DNA of 64,000 nucleotides, taken from assembly GCA_020740775.1 (NCBI GenBank), contig JAHEWK010000005.1, positions 3,286,001 through 3,350,000 on the forward strand. Reading direction: 5' to 3'. This DNA comes from Ilyonectria destructans. Lineage: Eukaryota; Ascomycota; Sordariomycetes; Hypocreales; Nectriaceae. Each line of letters opens with the position of its first letter. Position 1 is the stretch's first letter. Shown one piece after another: positions 1 to 12,214 of this stretch. The notes under the pieces are model-generated. The model was not told the origin of the DNA. It made no database searches and was given only the letters and a program-made list of their open reading frames with translations. Position numbers and translations under genes: made by a program.

Positions 1-1467
1 CATTTCCCTCGAGAATTTGCAATTCGCCTTAGTGCAGGAACAGTTATGCCCGTAGAAACACAATACGTCGTGGCACTGCAGCCCAGTATGGCAAACATCC
101 AGTCTGAGCTGTCTCTTGTATGCTAGCTTTTCTCCACTCGTCAACGGACCGTGGGAATAGATGCAGCCACCAGAACAGGAACCGCTCAGCTGATACATGC
201 GGCAGTATCGCATGTTGACTCTTCTCGTTTTGTGTAGCCAGTCTTCCAAGTCTCTCTTGGCTGGCTCGGGGAGTTTCTTGTCGACCCGCTGGCCTTCATT
301 GTTCACGTAGACCGCATTTGGGGTATCTTGAGTGTCGTTTTCGGTATTTCTGCCTGCTGCAGCGGCCCAAGTTACGCCTGAAGAGAGTCCGTTTGATGCC
401 GTTCGTGCTGCAGGTTGCTCGGCAAGTGGCCTCGAGACATCGTCGACCTTTACCGGTCTATCACGAAACACCGAATTCATCGTCATCGACTTCAATCTCA
501 ACTCTTTCACCTCCCTGCCCACCCGGAAGCTATGAAGAAGAGTCACCCGATCGAAAACCTCCTTGTCGTCAACATAGTCTTCTAGGAGCCGAACATACCC
601 ATTATCATGGGAAGCTCCCATGATAATGTGGCGGCAAGTAGGGTTCTTCGCAAAGTGCTTGAACACACCTGGCCTTGAATGAGAATTAAGCCCGGCAAAT
701 GGTTATTGACTGCACTCACCTTGAACCTTTTTGTCAACACGGTCTTTCCCACTGCCAACTAGCACAAAGTCGGCCGTTTCGTATGCCTGAGAGAAATCCT
801 TGGCAAATTCGACAATGCTTCGAGACTCTGGGAGTATTCCTGCCCTGGAAAGAAGTTGAGATAGCCCATGCTCGTTGGCAAACCCCTTGGTGATGACGGG
901 CAAGTGAGCTAATTCCGGGTGCTCGTTTTGCATGTGCTCTCTAACTTGGTCTCGAAGATCCACGGCAGCCCTTCGTCCGCCCTTGTCGCTCGCATAATAC
1001 TCATCCTTGAACTGCAAGATTGTCAATACTGTTGCGGAACAGGGGAGCTAATGTTGCACGTACGATGTACTGATCAGGGTCCGCGTCAATCAACAACAGG
1101 ATGAAGGAACTTTGGTCCTATGCATGGTAAGAAACTGAGAAGAGACGGTCCACGCGCGAAATGGCTTTGGTGGTTTGAGACATACGATTGAGGCTTGAAG
1201 CTGTTCATATTTGAGTCTCAATTCATCCGCCTCCTGTTGCAACACACGTCTCGATAGCCTTTCACTTTCCAAGTCCCTCGAAGCGTCGGTAAATCGAGTT
1301 ACGAGATCAGAAAGCGTTGTCGCAAAACCCTTAAACGTTTAGCCCAAAGCGCGATGTACGTGCCTTGTCTTTGGGTTGCTCACCTTTAACCACTGATTCT
1401 TCTCGTTCTCGGCAGCTTGAGCAGCCGCTAATCGCTTCGCGAAATCTTCAACAAGGTGAGCGCTCAT
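1..1467 (-). CDS. CCCH zinc-finger protein, DUF7923-like (3' end outside window)
   Basis: Spliced reverse-strand gene. The first exon begins MSAHLVEDFAKRLAAAQ at 1467 and runs to a GTGAGC donor near 1390. A coiled-coil-prone exon follows (LQQEADELRLKYEQLQ, about 1260-1190). The exon at 1026-710 holds the central domain with a conserved-looking VREHM...ELAHLPVITKGFANEHGL...FVLVGSGKDRVDKKV stretch, typical of the domain that precedes CCCH fingers in many ascomycete proteins. Near the left edge the frame reads two C-x-C-x-C-x3-H type clusters (CRMYQLSGSCSGGCIYSH, then CHTGLQCHDVLCFYGHNC), so nucleic-acid binding is likely. A low-complexity Ser/Thr/Pro linker lies between. The stop codon is left of base 1. 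Family assignment rests on the finger pattern and domain order; the biological role is unknown. Confidence 0.75.
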
Positions 1468-3480
1468 CTTGATGAGCTAGAACCACCTTTCGTGTCGCTT
1501 CTTTAAGAAGTATGATGAGAATTCAACGACGGCGTCAATGATAAACCCTTTCACATTTCTAGCCGCCGGCCCGCCATCGGCCGCGTTGGGCGGCAATGTA
1601 TGCCTGCTGAGGCCTCCCAAAGGATTCATGGGCTTTTGGGAAATGTATCTGATGATATTTAGCTACATTATTGGTGGCCTGGTTGGACTGGGAACCAACA
1701 TGCATATCTAGGTCGCATCAGGCGGTCACTTTGTCTCATGTATACCAACAGGACATGATTGCGAGCTGACCACCGAGGTACCCTGGTCAAATAAAGCATG
1801 ACAGCGCTTGGAGAGCTTCGCTTATTGGATTGTGTACAGAGTGACAGAGCCACCATGCTGTATTGACCTCGGCATCTTGTGGGTCCATCATCCATCCTCG
1901 TTGCACTCGTGTTGGTGGAATGCGGGGTGCATCCTCCAAATACCTACAGGTCCCAGGCCTGTGGATATTCCAGTTATATGGATGAGGCTGTCGGCTCCAT
2001 CAATGGCGATTTACTGGGACAAAGGCAAAAAGAAGAACAAAAAAGACAATTCTCTTCACAATATAAGCATTTCCGGCACCCAAGGCTTCCATGGGTGCTA
2101 AAGATTTTCCAGTTCACCTTTAGAATAGGCCAGTCCGGGGCTTCAAACCTTTTTGGGCAGGCTTGAAACAGTGAGGGCTGGAAGCAAGCTATCCGACGGG
2201 TATGTCAAGCAACAATATGACTCAGATATTGACAAGTTTTTAGCTGTTGTTCTTTAGTGAAAAATCGGTATGCCGACGAAATAGACTTTTAAGCTATTTG
2301 TTTTATTATATATATTCTTAGATTCAGCTAGTAAAAGCGCAACTTTCTGAGTCTTCTAGAAGAAGAAGACTGAATATTCACGCTTTTAAATAGTAGTTTT
2401 CAGAAAGAAGCTTAATACGTTTATATTCTAATAGAGAATAGTCACTTAGCTCTTTATAATCAGTTAAAACTACTGATAACTAAACACTGGGAGCAATAGA
2501 CTGCTGCTAGCACAGAGAGGATAGCACTGGTGCTAAGGCTAGACGCTATGAATCTGCAGGCGTCTAGGCGAGCCACTACGTTGGCGGCTCGAATCCATAT
2601 TGGTCGTATTACGTACAGCCCTGATTAGCAGAAGGGGGCGCAGAATTCTGCTACGTCTTAATTGCTGCTATACACCCTCTCGAACGTTGAAATGTCTTGG
2701 ATAGTTACTGCCATCAACAAAGGCCCACACTTCTTGTGGACTCGTCTTCCAAACACACCTCAAAACAGTCTGCCAATGACTTTCTACACTCTGCTTTGAG
2801 AACAACAGGCACAAGGGTGGCATTTCGCAAGATGGGGCGCACCACTAGGAAATCCTCAGCTTCCGTGTTTTCTTTCAAGACTGGCCCCCGCACAATCAAT
2901 TATCGTGAACGCATCCTGTGGGCTTTGGCTATGTACGCGAAATTGACGCTTCGTCAACGAAGAGACAGTGTGATCAGCACGAGCCAGAGGCAATCCGTGA
3001 GTCAATCAACAGCTAGAACGACGACGCGCCACCCCTCCCAGAAACATCAGCGCGGCGCGGTTTGTATGCCCTAGATTAAGTCCTTGTCTAGAACTAGGCT
3101 ACGGACACTAATGGGTGATATCTTTCGTAATATCTTATAAAGGCAAGGCAGACTGTCCTTGGTCCCCGATGCGGCACGGACACTCACAGAGCGGGTGTTG
3201 AGCCATAACATGGGCACGGCCGATTGTGATGCAAATACTGTCACTATTTCCGGAGGCCACGGGGTGAAAGAAGATAACGGGTACAACACGAGGTTCATTG
3301 CGAACTTTGAGTCCCAACGGAGGTGACCTAAGCAGCTATGATATGTTATTGAGAACGCTGGGCCTATGCCCAAGGTCTCCCCGGCCAAATCCAAGTCACC
3401 GTTTGAAAAGGGGTTGGGACACAAAAGCTCTAAACTATTCTCAAGTTCAGTTCTGTCTTTCTTAAATCACAAGCCTCCCC
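1468..3480. other. Intergenic region, no supported gene
   Basis: About 2 kb between the start of the CCCH gene and the end of the oxidase gene. Part of it (about 2230-2480) is AT-rich with many TpA steps, resembling degraded repeat DNA. The open frames on both strands show no recognisable motif, and one at 2697-3074 (+) is basic and low in hydrophobic residues. I found no tRNA or other RNA gene. Confidence 0.5.
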
Positions 3481-5190
3481 TTAGTTATACATTCCCAGAA
3501 TCTCTCCAACTACACTCCTGTAAATACCGTCGGGATCAAATTTCTCCCTCACGGCCTTAAACCGAGCAAGATTCTGCATTAATTAGCGACTAAGTTCTTA
3601 CTAAGGGCGCAATGCATACCTCTGGATCCAAATTCTTCACTGATCTCTTAAAGACATCCCGAGTGTTTTTCGTCCAATGAGGCCGGCAAGGGAACTCATC
3701 TATTAATGTATTGGCCAGGTTGATGTCTACTCCATTAGTATTTTCCCGTCTTTTCACGTCGTCAACTCACAGAATTGCTCATTGTATCGCTTGTGGTCGC
3801 CAACTGTTGGGCGATATGACGGAAAGTCAAACATGATAGCGCCCTTACTCCAGTCTTGGCCATCCGCAGTGTCAACCGTTGCTTGGCCGAGGAAATCGTA
3901 ATGCGGCTTGCTAAATTTTATGTTGATGCCACTTCTGTAAGTCGAGGTCATGAAAATCAATTTCTTTGCCTCGGCGTCGAACAGCTGACGGACCCTCTTG
4001 AGCATCTCGTTTGCTCGCGTCACGGGGAATGCCAGCTCCAAAGTGTATCCGCGGAGATCGTATTCCCATTCCGGCTTTTGACCAGGATACAGTCCTCCAA
4101 TAAGGACATCATAGTTGTACCCATACACTGGCCACTTCGTGATCTCTTCGTCGGTGGACTTGTCGTGAAAATTGGGCTTTTCCCACAGGCCAAAGAAGAT
4201 TTCCTCCATTAGCCAGTTCGAAGATGGCAGATACTTACCACTGTCGAGAAGAGTGCGTGCTGCGACTCCCTCGAGCTCGGTCACGGAGAAGGTTGATTGG
4301 AATCCTTCTTGGTCGCTCTCATCCACGGGTACGGAGTCATAGTAGCGCCAGTGAAACTTGCGTTTATATGGCCACCACTTTGTTCGCGTTAGTACCACTA
4401 CTCCCGGAGAGATTATTGGGCACATACCCAAAAGTTGGCTGTAAGATATGGCGATATCATTCCATAGATGTCTCCATCAAGGACGTCTTTTTCGTCCAGT
4501 CTACCTCCGATCAGATGCCGAATAAATTGAAGAACTCTGGCCAACTTACGTTTTCTGCATAGCCCACACCTTTGTTTCCGGGAACACTTGCATCTTAATC
4601 CTGGCAATGATACCCAGAATCCCCAGAGACGTTGAAGCAGCCAGCCAATCGTCATCCGATTCATCGCGTTCGATGTGTCGAATTTCTCCCTTGCCGTCAA
4701 TAATGTCCATAGCAAGAGCCCCGCCGACAACGACTGCGTCCTCCCGGAGCGAAGTTCGATGAGCCCCCATGGCGATGCTTCCTCCTAGACTGATGTTCCA
4801 ATTGACCAAACCTGTTCCGATGTTGGCACCATTCTCGTGAAGGTACTCGGCCAACTGAAAAAAGGTGACTCCAGCCTCAACCATGACCGTTCCTTTATCG
4901 AGATCTAAGTCCCAAATTTTGTTCACATGCTCAGTGCGGATGATGACGGTCTCATCGTCAGAGCATTGGGTATCATACCACATATGCCCTTTCGCTCCGG
5001 CGCGTACTTGGAGACCCTTGCTAGCTGTTTGCTTGACAAGATCTACAATCTCATCTACACTCTTTGGATCATAAACAGCAGTAACATTGTAGCAGGAAGG
5101 ATGTCCTTCACCGTCGAAGGTGTTGTACTCGAAGGAGGAGGATAGGCCACAAAAGGCAGCAACAGCCAGAAGGGAGCGTAGGCTATTCAT
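3481..5190 (-). CDS. Secreted FAD-linked oxidoreductase, D-arabinono-1,4-lactone oxidase-like
   Basis: Five exons on the reverse strand. The ATG at 5190 has A at -3; an in-frame ATG at 5199 would add three residues. The first exon encodes a signal-peptide-like start (MNSLRSLLAVAAFCGLSSS) and a PCMH-type FAD-binding domain with VRAGAKGHMWYDT, TVMVEAGVTFFQLAEYL and NISLGGSIAMGAHRTS. A short exon (DEKDVLDGDIYGMISPYL) is followed by a 50-base intron with a perfect TACTAAC branch point. The large exon (to about 3775) and the 3' exons give the ALO-type C-terminal domain, with the HWTK form of the family HWxK motif and an ending FKAVREKFDPDGIYRSVVGE. Family members oxidise sugar lactones or related substrates with O2. 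Fungal mitochondrial Alo1 lacks a secretion signal, so this is probably a secreted paralogue with another substrate. Length is about 500 residues, normal for the family. Confidence 0.8.
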
Positions 5191-6315
5191 GATTATCATT
5201 GACCGAGGACAATTGCCCGCGAATCTTCTTCCTCGTATGGATTTTAACAAGTGCTTTTATACGCATGGTATGTCTTCGTGGACTTCCATGACCACGAACG
5301 ACGTCACCTACCACGATCATCACAGCCGAGGCTGCAATAGACTCTCGAGTCCTTGTATCTACGTCAAACTACCCAATATCGAGAAACATAACATGTGATA
5401 AGCATCGCTAATCCATCATAACATACCGGGAATTCTGCCCCATGTGGAAGTGGTGGGTGAAGTCATGAGTTCGTTTCCCATTAAGCCTGTATTTAAACCT
5501 GTTCATCCTTGTCAATCACGGGAGTAGCTGCCAAATTCTGAGCTTAAAGCGATGTCTATAATAAGCTAAGTGCGGGGATGACCAGGATCTTTTGCTCTCG
5601 ATTACTATCTAGGCGACGGAACGTTAAGCGACAATGTTCAGAAGTGGAATGAATGCGGGGAAGTCTGCCATTTCTGGTCACGGATATTGAATCACAGGAC
5701 CCTCCACGCATCGAATAGGGCTGATGTAGTATTCGGAGAGGACTCAATCTTCGAGTCAATCGCATCCAAGCCTCGCGTGTGTTTCCGGAAGCCCAGAGGT
5801 GCGTTCCATCCCGTGTCATGGTCTGCTAGAAGCAGCCAGGTCAGTAAACCCTTTGTCGTGTGATGGCCCCTGCAGGCTGACTGAAGCATTCGTCCTCTGA
5901 AGGTATGCAGACACAGCCGCGGGCGGCTAGTGGAAACAACAATCGGAGGACGGCAATGTCAAAGTGTATAGGCGCCAGAAATAATATGCGAATCGCAGTG
6001 GATAAATTCAGAGCATAGTCATGGACTAGAAAACCTAATCAACACGTTCCAAATTCCATGAAGACATCCTTGGGTGTCCCGGTCGAGCCCGATTTCAGCA
6101 ACTACCACAGACCATACTAACGATGATACCTGCTTAAAAGACGAACACGGTTAGACCAGCCCCCTCTGAATATAATAGACTAGACGTTGAAGTCCTTATC
6201 AAAACTGGGGTGCTTTAAGATGCCACGAACTCATTCATTTGCTTTTCTTGCGTTGCCTTGACTTCGCGTCTCTGATGCAAGTTGCATCGACCCCGTAGAC
6301 AGTCCGTATTTATTC
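5191..6315. other. Intergenic region, no supported gene
   Basis: About 1.1 kb containing the promoter of the oxidase gene and the 3' flank of the small secreted-protein gene. Frames on the reverse strand (5556-5889) overlap one another and show no motif or plausible splice structure. Nothing else stands out. Confidence 0.4.
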
Positions 6316-6992
6316 TTAATTGGACGGGGCAGTCGTTCGCAGTGCAATAGAGATCTTTCCATCGGTGCTGTCGCTGGTGCTGTTCCACTTCACCGAGTAG
6401 ATACCTTCGGTCTCTGTTGCCGTAACATACCAAAGAGTCTGTAATGTGCCGGTGTCGTCAGAAGTTGCAATCCAGGCGCCATAAAAGGTGAACTCGGTGA
6501 CGATTTCCGAATTGTCGTCAGCAGACTCGACAAATCCAACTGCATGCTCAGAGGACGAAGGCGAGGGCACATAGAAGGTGAGGTTGGACCATGACGCAGT
6601 AGAGGTAGCGGATGTGTCTGGACTACCAAGCAAGGTATCATCGTCCTGCTTAGTGACTAAACTGATAGTTAGTTAGGAAATACATAAAGAGTTAGGAAGA
6701 CACGTACAAATCACAGGGGCAGCTTGATCGTCGCCAACAAGTTTATAGTTGCCAACATAAGCCTCGTCTGGAGATGCTCGGGATAATTTATTAGTTATAT
6801 ATTTCCCTCAACAGGCCTTTTCTAGCGCAGTAGTAGCAACATACCTCCAGAAGTAAACAACTTCAAACCCCCGAGGCCTGTGCCGTAGGCATAAAGTGAG
6901 AAGGGACTGTCGCTGGCCGCTCGTTTGACATTAGCTGGCGAAGCTAAAGCCAGGGCAGGAGCCATTGTTGAGAGGAGCCAAGTGATATGCAT
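6316..6992 (-). CDS. Small secreted protein of unknown function
   Basis: Three exons. ATG at 6992; MHITWLLSTMAPALALASP is signal-peptide-like, followed by a KR dibasic site (NVKRA) suggesting Kex2-type processing. Exon 1 ends at a GTATGT donor; joining it to the CCAG acceptor gives LKLFTSGDEAYVGNYKLVGDD. A second short intron (GTACGT...TTTAG) leads into the main exon, 6633-6316. The mature protein of about 160 residues is acidic, Ser/Thr-rich and lacks cysteine. The YAYGTGLGGLKLF...AYVGN pattern is one I associate with an uncharacterised ascomycete secreted or cell-wall family. A TATA-like TATAAATAC lies about 80 bases upstream (7071-7080). Confidence 0.65.
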
Positions 6993-9900
6993 CGTAGTCG
7001 ACGTATAGTATCGGGAGGGAGAACAGTATTGAATGTATATGATAAATCAGGAACTAGTGGCGATAGGCCTTGTATTTATATGTCAAGCAGTATACCATAA
7101 AAAGCTTCGGCTCACGCGACGAAACCAAATAACTGCGACCACTTCGGGACGTCGCGATTGCCGCGTCAGCTACCGACGAATTTCATTTCAAAGGGGATGA
7201 GACATCAACCGACTGGAGGACGACGAAGTTTGACACCTCGGCTAAGTGGCCCACCCTGGGTAATCTACCCGCGCACGAACCTGATTGGTGTGGAGTAAGA
7301 AAAAATCACTCGGCAAATTGAGGAAAATGAAGGTGGTATTTGGGAGCCTCGCGGCTTTCTAAGCTAAAATCTGACTGTATAACCTGGGTGGATTAATTGA
7401 GTGGGGTGGGATGATTCTGCTGGCACTTTCTGTGGGTTGTGGCAAGTTGAAAGATCCCAGATGAAATAATAGTTCTGTCATGCGGTCAAAGATGAGGGGG
7501 TAAAATCCCTCGATAACGGGGACGAATTGAAGTTAACACTGATAGTAACCCTAGGATTCTATTAAGCGACACCGTCTTTTTCTGAGCTTGCAGAATACCC
7601 TGTCCTTAATCTCATTGATATTATCTGCACCTAGCCGAGGGACTCCAAAGCTATTGCGGTAATTCTGACGAGTTTAGTACTTCTTCTAAACAGAACTCTA
7701 CCTGCCGCAGGCCCCATGAACTTGCAAGTTTGTCCTGGCGCAGCTGTGCGTTCTGTGTCTTATATTGCGCACACCGAGTCTTGAGCCGCGGGTGACTCCT
7801 CTCCAACCGTGTCTAGCTAACGCCTCAGCCAAAAGCCGTTGTACTTATATTTGGGGAACAGTCAGCACTGAGGTCGCCGCCAAAGTGGATATGCTAGGGT
7901 GCTGCTATACCCTGAACCGGCCCGATGACACTGCAGAGAAGTGGCACGACATTGTGACTTCGGATATGCTTCCCAGACTTGGAAGAAAGGCACTGAAAGT
8001 TCCTGGAGTGTGAAGCGGAAGGGTTACTGCGCTGGTATCTATCAAAATTCCATCGAACCAATAAAGTTCGCACTACCAAAACTTGGATCCTGGACAGACT
8101 TGTAGGCCTAAGAGATATACTCACAAGATAAGAGACACAAGGGCTATATTTCTATTCCACTTCGCCATTGTGATGAAATTACACATTCTCACTTTTTTAC
8201 TTGTGTAATTCCTGTACATGGTTTTTCTCAAGAGGATGTCTCTTGTTTATAAGGGTCTGATACACTCTTCTCTTAAAAATACAAAAAGCTGAGTACCTGT
8301 CTTTTTCCTCCTGTTTCTGGGACTGATTCTTAGTAGGTCGGGTCATCAAGGGGGTCCTGTCAGTCTCAAGGGATCGCTGCCAGTTACTAGAGAAAGCAGA
8401 GGTATTACTCCTTGGAAATGCAGTACCCAGACTTTTATTCTGCTCCCCATTCCTTAGACCTAGCTGTAAGGCCAGCTAACAGCACCTGAGACATCCGTCT
8501 TCAAGGAATGGCCAGTATACTGTATCCAGCTTTTCAACCCTCCCCATTACAAGATGTCTTGTACAGTACCAGCATTCCCCCCACGCCCTGTTCATACTGC
8601 AGTACACTCACGTGGACTACCAAGACTTAGGAAATACGCATTGAATAAATACAGAATACTTGCAGATTGCACCAGGCCTTACCTTCCTCAGCTATTACCA
8701 CAAGGTATCCAAGCTACTGCACCTGCTATCTATTAATAGAACGTGACTTGCATTGCTTAGCCTGATGTCTTGATCCACTCGAGCAAGCACCCCGAGTATC
8801 ATGTTGAGCTTATACTAACTCATTGTGTATAATCGCAATCAGCATACCCAAGCTCTCAAATTATATAAGCCGACCCTCCAGCGCGGATTTAACAGGTAGT
8901 AGATGAATGGCCTCGCAACACATTAATAACTAATGAATTAATAAACTGCCATTCTGGAGAAATATTACAGCATATCCATCACCGATAGTCATGTCGTAAT
9001 AGAGGCGCTGGAATTTAGCTTTAGCTTACACCCTTGCTACATATGGTTGGCTTGCAAGGTCCGGTATGGCAAGACTCATAGTAACAAGGGTACCGAGAAA
9101 AGGCAGAGTGCCAACGGCATGAGAGAGAGAGAAACCCACGGATATGAAGGTACGGACTGACTCAGTCATACCCAGGTCAACTGCGGCCCGAATCGTAGCG
9201 ATCGAATAATTAGCGACGGATTGCGGGGCCGATTAGGAAAGGCTCAACTTCAGGCACAGATGATGAATGAAGACGAGAACTTTGTAATGCTGAGGCTACT
9301 TCTGGGTTAGCCCAAACTCGGGATTATCGAGTAGTTTCACCCCACAGCTCGTGAAACATGACACCCTCGCAGAGCTTCTGTTTTGCGTGGAGATAGTCGA
9401 TGTCAGCTAAGGCCTTGTTTTCGTCTTGGAAGTCGGGGAGATTTTCAAATAATCCAATCTGGTTGCTTGACCTGTTGGTGGAATATGTTCCAAATGGTCG
9501 TGTGGGAAAGATTGGTACCCGCTCCCCACTCCCAGTTGGGGAAGATACAGAAATAATGCTGCATCTTGGTTAGTTGAGCTATCTGGAATGTTGCTTTTTC
9601 ATGCCTGACCTCGTCCTCATTTCGCCCCTGGCCTTTCTGGCAGCCCTGATAGCTCCCTCCGGGGTGGTGGGATAGGTGGAGGGCTCGCCCTGACAGCGAC
9701 GAGTGTGTCCACATAGGAGCATGGAAGCGCATGGAAGTGTATGTCAAATCGGTCAGTTGATCTTGCCGAGATCAATGCAACGGTAGCACCTGGTGTCCGG
9801 GTATCTCATATTCTCATCGTCAACTATCGGCTCTTGTTCAATTGAGATAAACCGAGAGTCCCTGCCAAAACATGGTGTGGACCGGTTATTCTTTTAGCCA

Positions 9901-10804
9901 TTGAAATCTGTCCAGAATACTATGTGATTGGTTGCAATCCGCGATGAGAGTCAAGCACACGAGTTCTTGCATTATTCTACCACCAAGAGAATATAGCCGA
10001 AACAGGTGTCTAGAGGGCTATGGCACACACCCTTGCAGCCACACTTGGTTCCTCGCCTCTCGTTGTCCGATTTGATTTGTCAACGTCATGGCGTTCACTG
10101 AAACTCAATTTATGTTTCTAGTCTTGAACCAAGCAGACCCCAGTCATATTCATTCCGGCATGGCCGAGCAGGGGTCTTTTGTTTTGAATCTAATGCACAG
10201 GCACCCGTTCTTGGCAAGGCTTGATTTGCTTAGCCACATTCGATTAGTTCGAAAATGCCGAATGAGGATTGGGACTTGCCGCCGGGTCAGTTCCGTCGCC
10301 CGGTTCGTGTAGAAAGCATTTACATGTGCCCCCCCCAGTTTGCCTCGGTATAGTGGCCCATCTGCGGTATGTGGAGCCGGGTGATCGCAACACCCATAAG
10401 CCTAGCCGAGTAGCTCCAGGAGACTGCTATTGAGAACGCGCAAAATAATCGACGAGACATTCCTAGCAACGGTGGAATCTAGTATCGCAACAAAAGTTAC
10501 GAGGCAGTCTCCATTTTCCCCCCATTCCCAATTTTCAACTAAATCTACCAAAACTCCCCAAATCCTCATCGTAATTATAAACCTCGACTATCTTCATTAC
10601 CCTATACCGCTATTTAAGGGTTTGTTTCCCCTTTCCATTTCCTAGTGATTAACTTATCGGAGTTAGAAACATTTGCTATGTACGAAGTAAGTCAAACGTG
10701 ATTACATGCTCAAGATCACGCATGATTAAAGAGCCTTAAATATTTCCTTACGACCTATTAATAGCCGTAGCAGACTTTAATGTGTATCTAGACAACCGTC
10801 ACTT
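6993..10804. other. Long intergenic region without a convincing gene
   Basis: About 3.8 kb. It includes the promoter of the small secreted protein and scattered AT-rich patches (about 8130-8290, 8870-8960). Reverse-strand sequence at about 9330-9600 keeps protein-like composition (FENLPDFQDENKALADIDYL, then KQKLCEGVMFHELWGETTR and a stop) but has no start or complete frame. It may be the end of a dead gene. A forward frame at 7765-8013 ends GCCYTLNRPDDTAEKWHDIV and is also unassigned. A run of eight or nine C occurs near 10327. No transposon open frame was recognised. Confidence 0.4.
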
Positions 10805-12214
10805 CTAAATATCGCCACACAAGCCTAGGTCCCCCATCAGATCGCCTGCCAGCAGGTCAATCCCGGCAGCGCTCCCGTCCTCGATTCCAAAGGCAAGGAA
10901 GAGCTCATCATCCAAGTACCCGTGATACCGCTGCTCCTGATTCTTCCAACTCATCGAGGTGACATAGAACATGTCCGAGGTAGCGCGGTCCGGATACCGC
11001 TGGCGGCCGTGGATCCACATGGGCCGGCGCGACAAGGCGTGGATCGCGAATGGTATTCGCTGCTGGAAAACCATGACGTACGGGTCGTACACGCTGTGGT
11101 AGTTGTAATAAGTCTTGTGTTGGTAAATGGTGAAGAGGAAGGTGTTATTCTCGTCGGGGATGCACGACGGGTCTGCACGCCAGCACAATGTTATCTGTAG
11201 TGAGTTGGTCGCCTGGTGGATGGACTCGAATTCTGACACCAGCTGCGGCATGTATCTGGCCAAGCACTTCTCGTCTGAGGCCGCTGCGAGAGGTGCTAGA
11301 TCAGGTCCGACGGAACCGTCTATGCCAATTTGGGCAAAAACACGCTTGGGTGTAATATCGTAGTGGCCGTACATCTGACCGGCAGTATCCCAGAACACGA
11401 ACCAGTTCTTCTCGATGCTGCCCCATGGTGGCGGTCGCTGTAGCTCTGTGCCTGTGCGGAAGTTGATCGGACCGGCCATGTCGAACCTCCAGTCCATAAG
11501 AACGCAGAAGTCCTGAATGAATTGGCCGAAGCAAGTGAAAATCGAGTTGGACCCGTACACTACGTAGGGCTTCTCCGGCCCGAGGAAGACGCGGGCGTCG
11601 TGCGGGCCGATGCTGAGATCAAAGAATGACAGGTCGCCCTTGCATTGATGGCCAGTTGTCGCGGCGATGGGTATGGTGGCAGGCAGATGCAGGCACTGCA
11701 GACCACCATCACGGAAGACAGCGTGACAGACGAGTTCGATGAATCGATTGGACTGCATCTCCTGCACCTGCTGAGCCACAACGACCCAAATGTCCTTCAA
11801 TTTCGGGTGCGGTATGATGTTGGGGTTTGTGGCCTGCATCCCCTTGAAATCAATCAGGAAGAATTTCTTGTCCTTGGTAGATAGCGAGAAGACCTCGTTG
11901 TAGAATTGGTCGATATCACCAGGAACGAAGCCACGGCCAGCCGAGGCATCCGTCGCAGTATCACCTGCAGATGATGCCACTGTAACATCATTTGGGATAC
12001 CTGAGGGATCTGAACCAGAAGTTGACAGCGTTGCCTGCTCCTGCGGCTGCCCGAGGCCATTATCCCCGTACGATTTTGCCGGCGCAGGCTGGCGCCAGTC
12101 GTTCAACTTGGTCAAAATGGCGATTGGGTCGCCGTAGAGGCTCAAATAAACATAGAGCAGGATAATGACAAAAGAAACAAAGAGGACCAGGCGCCTGACG
12201 TCTTTCAGAAGCAT
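10805..12214 (-). CDS. Type II membrane protein, probable glycosyltransferase (beta-mannosyltransferase/GT91-like)
   Basis: Intron-free, about 469 residues from the ATG at 12214. A short cytosolic N-terminus (MLLKDVRRL) precedes one transmembrane segment (LVLFVSFVIILLYVYLSLY), then a low-complexity Ser/Thr/Gly stem to about residue 100: the layout of a Golgi glycosyltransferase. The lumenal domain contains IWVVVAQQ, GPHDARVFLGPEKPYVVYGS followed by a conserved-looking CFGQFIQD, then EKNWFVFWD and YLDDELFLAFGIED. The GPxDxR...YG.NS...FIQD and KNW elements recall fungal beta-mannosyltransferases (GT91), but similarity is by eye and remote. Next to it are an acyltransferase and an Och1-like GT32, which supports a role in surface glycan assembly. 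An uncharacterised DUF family is the alternative. Confidence 0.55.
   Translation of the reverse strand: MLLKDVRRLVLFVSFVIILLYVYLSLYGDPIAILTKLNDWRQPAPAKSYGDNGLGQPQEQATLSTSGSDPSGIPNDVTVASSAGDTATDASAGRGFVPGDIDQFYNEVFSLSTKDKKFFLIDFKGMQATNPNIIPHPKLKDIWVVVAQQVQEMQSNRFIELVCHAVFRDGGLQCLHLPATIPIAATTGHQCKGDLSFFDLSIGPHDARVFLGPEKPYVVYGSNSIFTCFGQFIQDFCVLMDWRFDMAGPINFRTGTELQRPPPWGSIEKNWFVFWDTAGQMYGHYDITPKRVFAQIGIDGSVGPDLAPLAAASDEKCLARYMPQLVSEFESIHQATNSLQITLCWRADPSCIPDENNTFLFTIYQHKTYYNYHSVYDPYVMVFQQRIPFAIHALSRRPMWIHGRQRYPDRATSDMFYVTSMSWKNQEQRYHGYLDDELFLAFGIEDGSAAGIDLLAGDLMGDLGLCGDI

Noticed and set aside
2520..2620. tRNA-like GGCTCGAATCC box
   Set aside because: No matching A box or acceptor stem within the right distance; cannot be folded into a tRNA.
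2697..3074. Open frame of 125 codons on the + strand
   Set aside because: No motif, basic low-hydrophobic composition, and an overlapping frame on the other strand of similar quality; likely chance.
9330..9747. Reverse-strand protein-like stretch ending KQKLCEGVMFHELWGETTR
   Set aside because: No start codon, incomplete frame and no recognised family; at most the tail of a dead gene, so not listed as a CDS.
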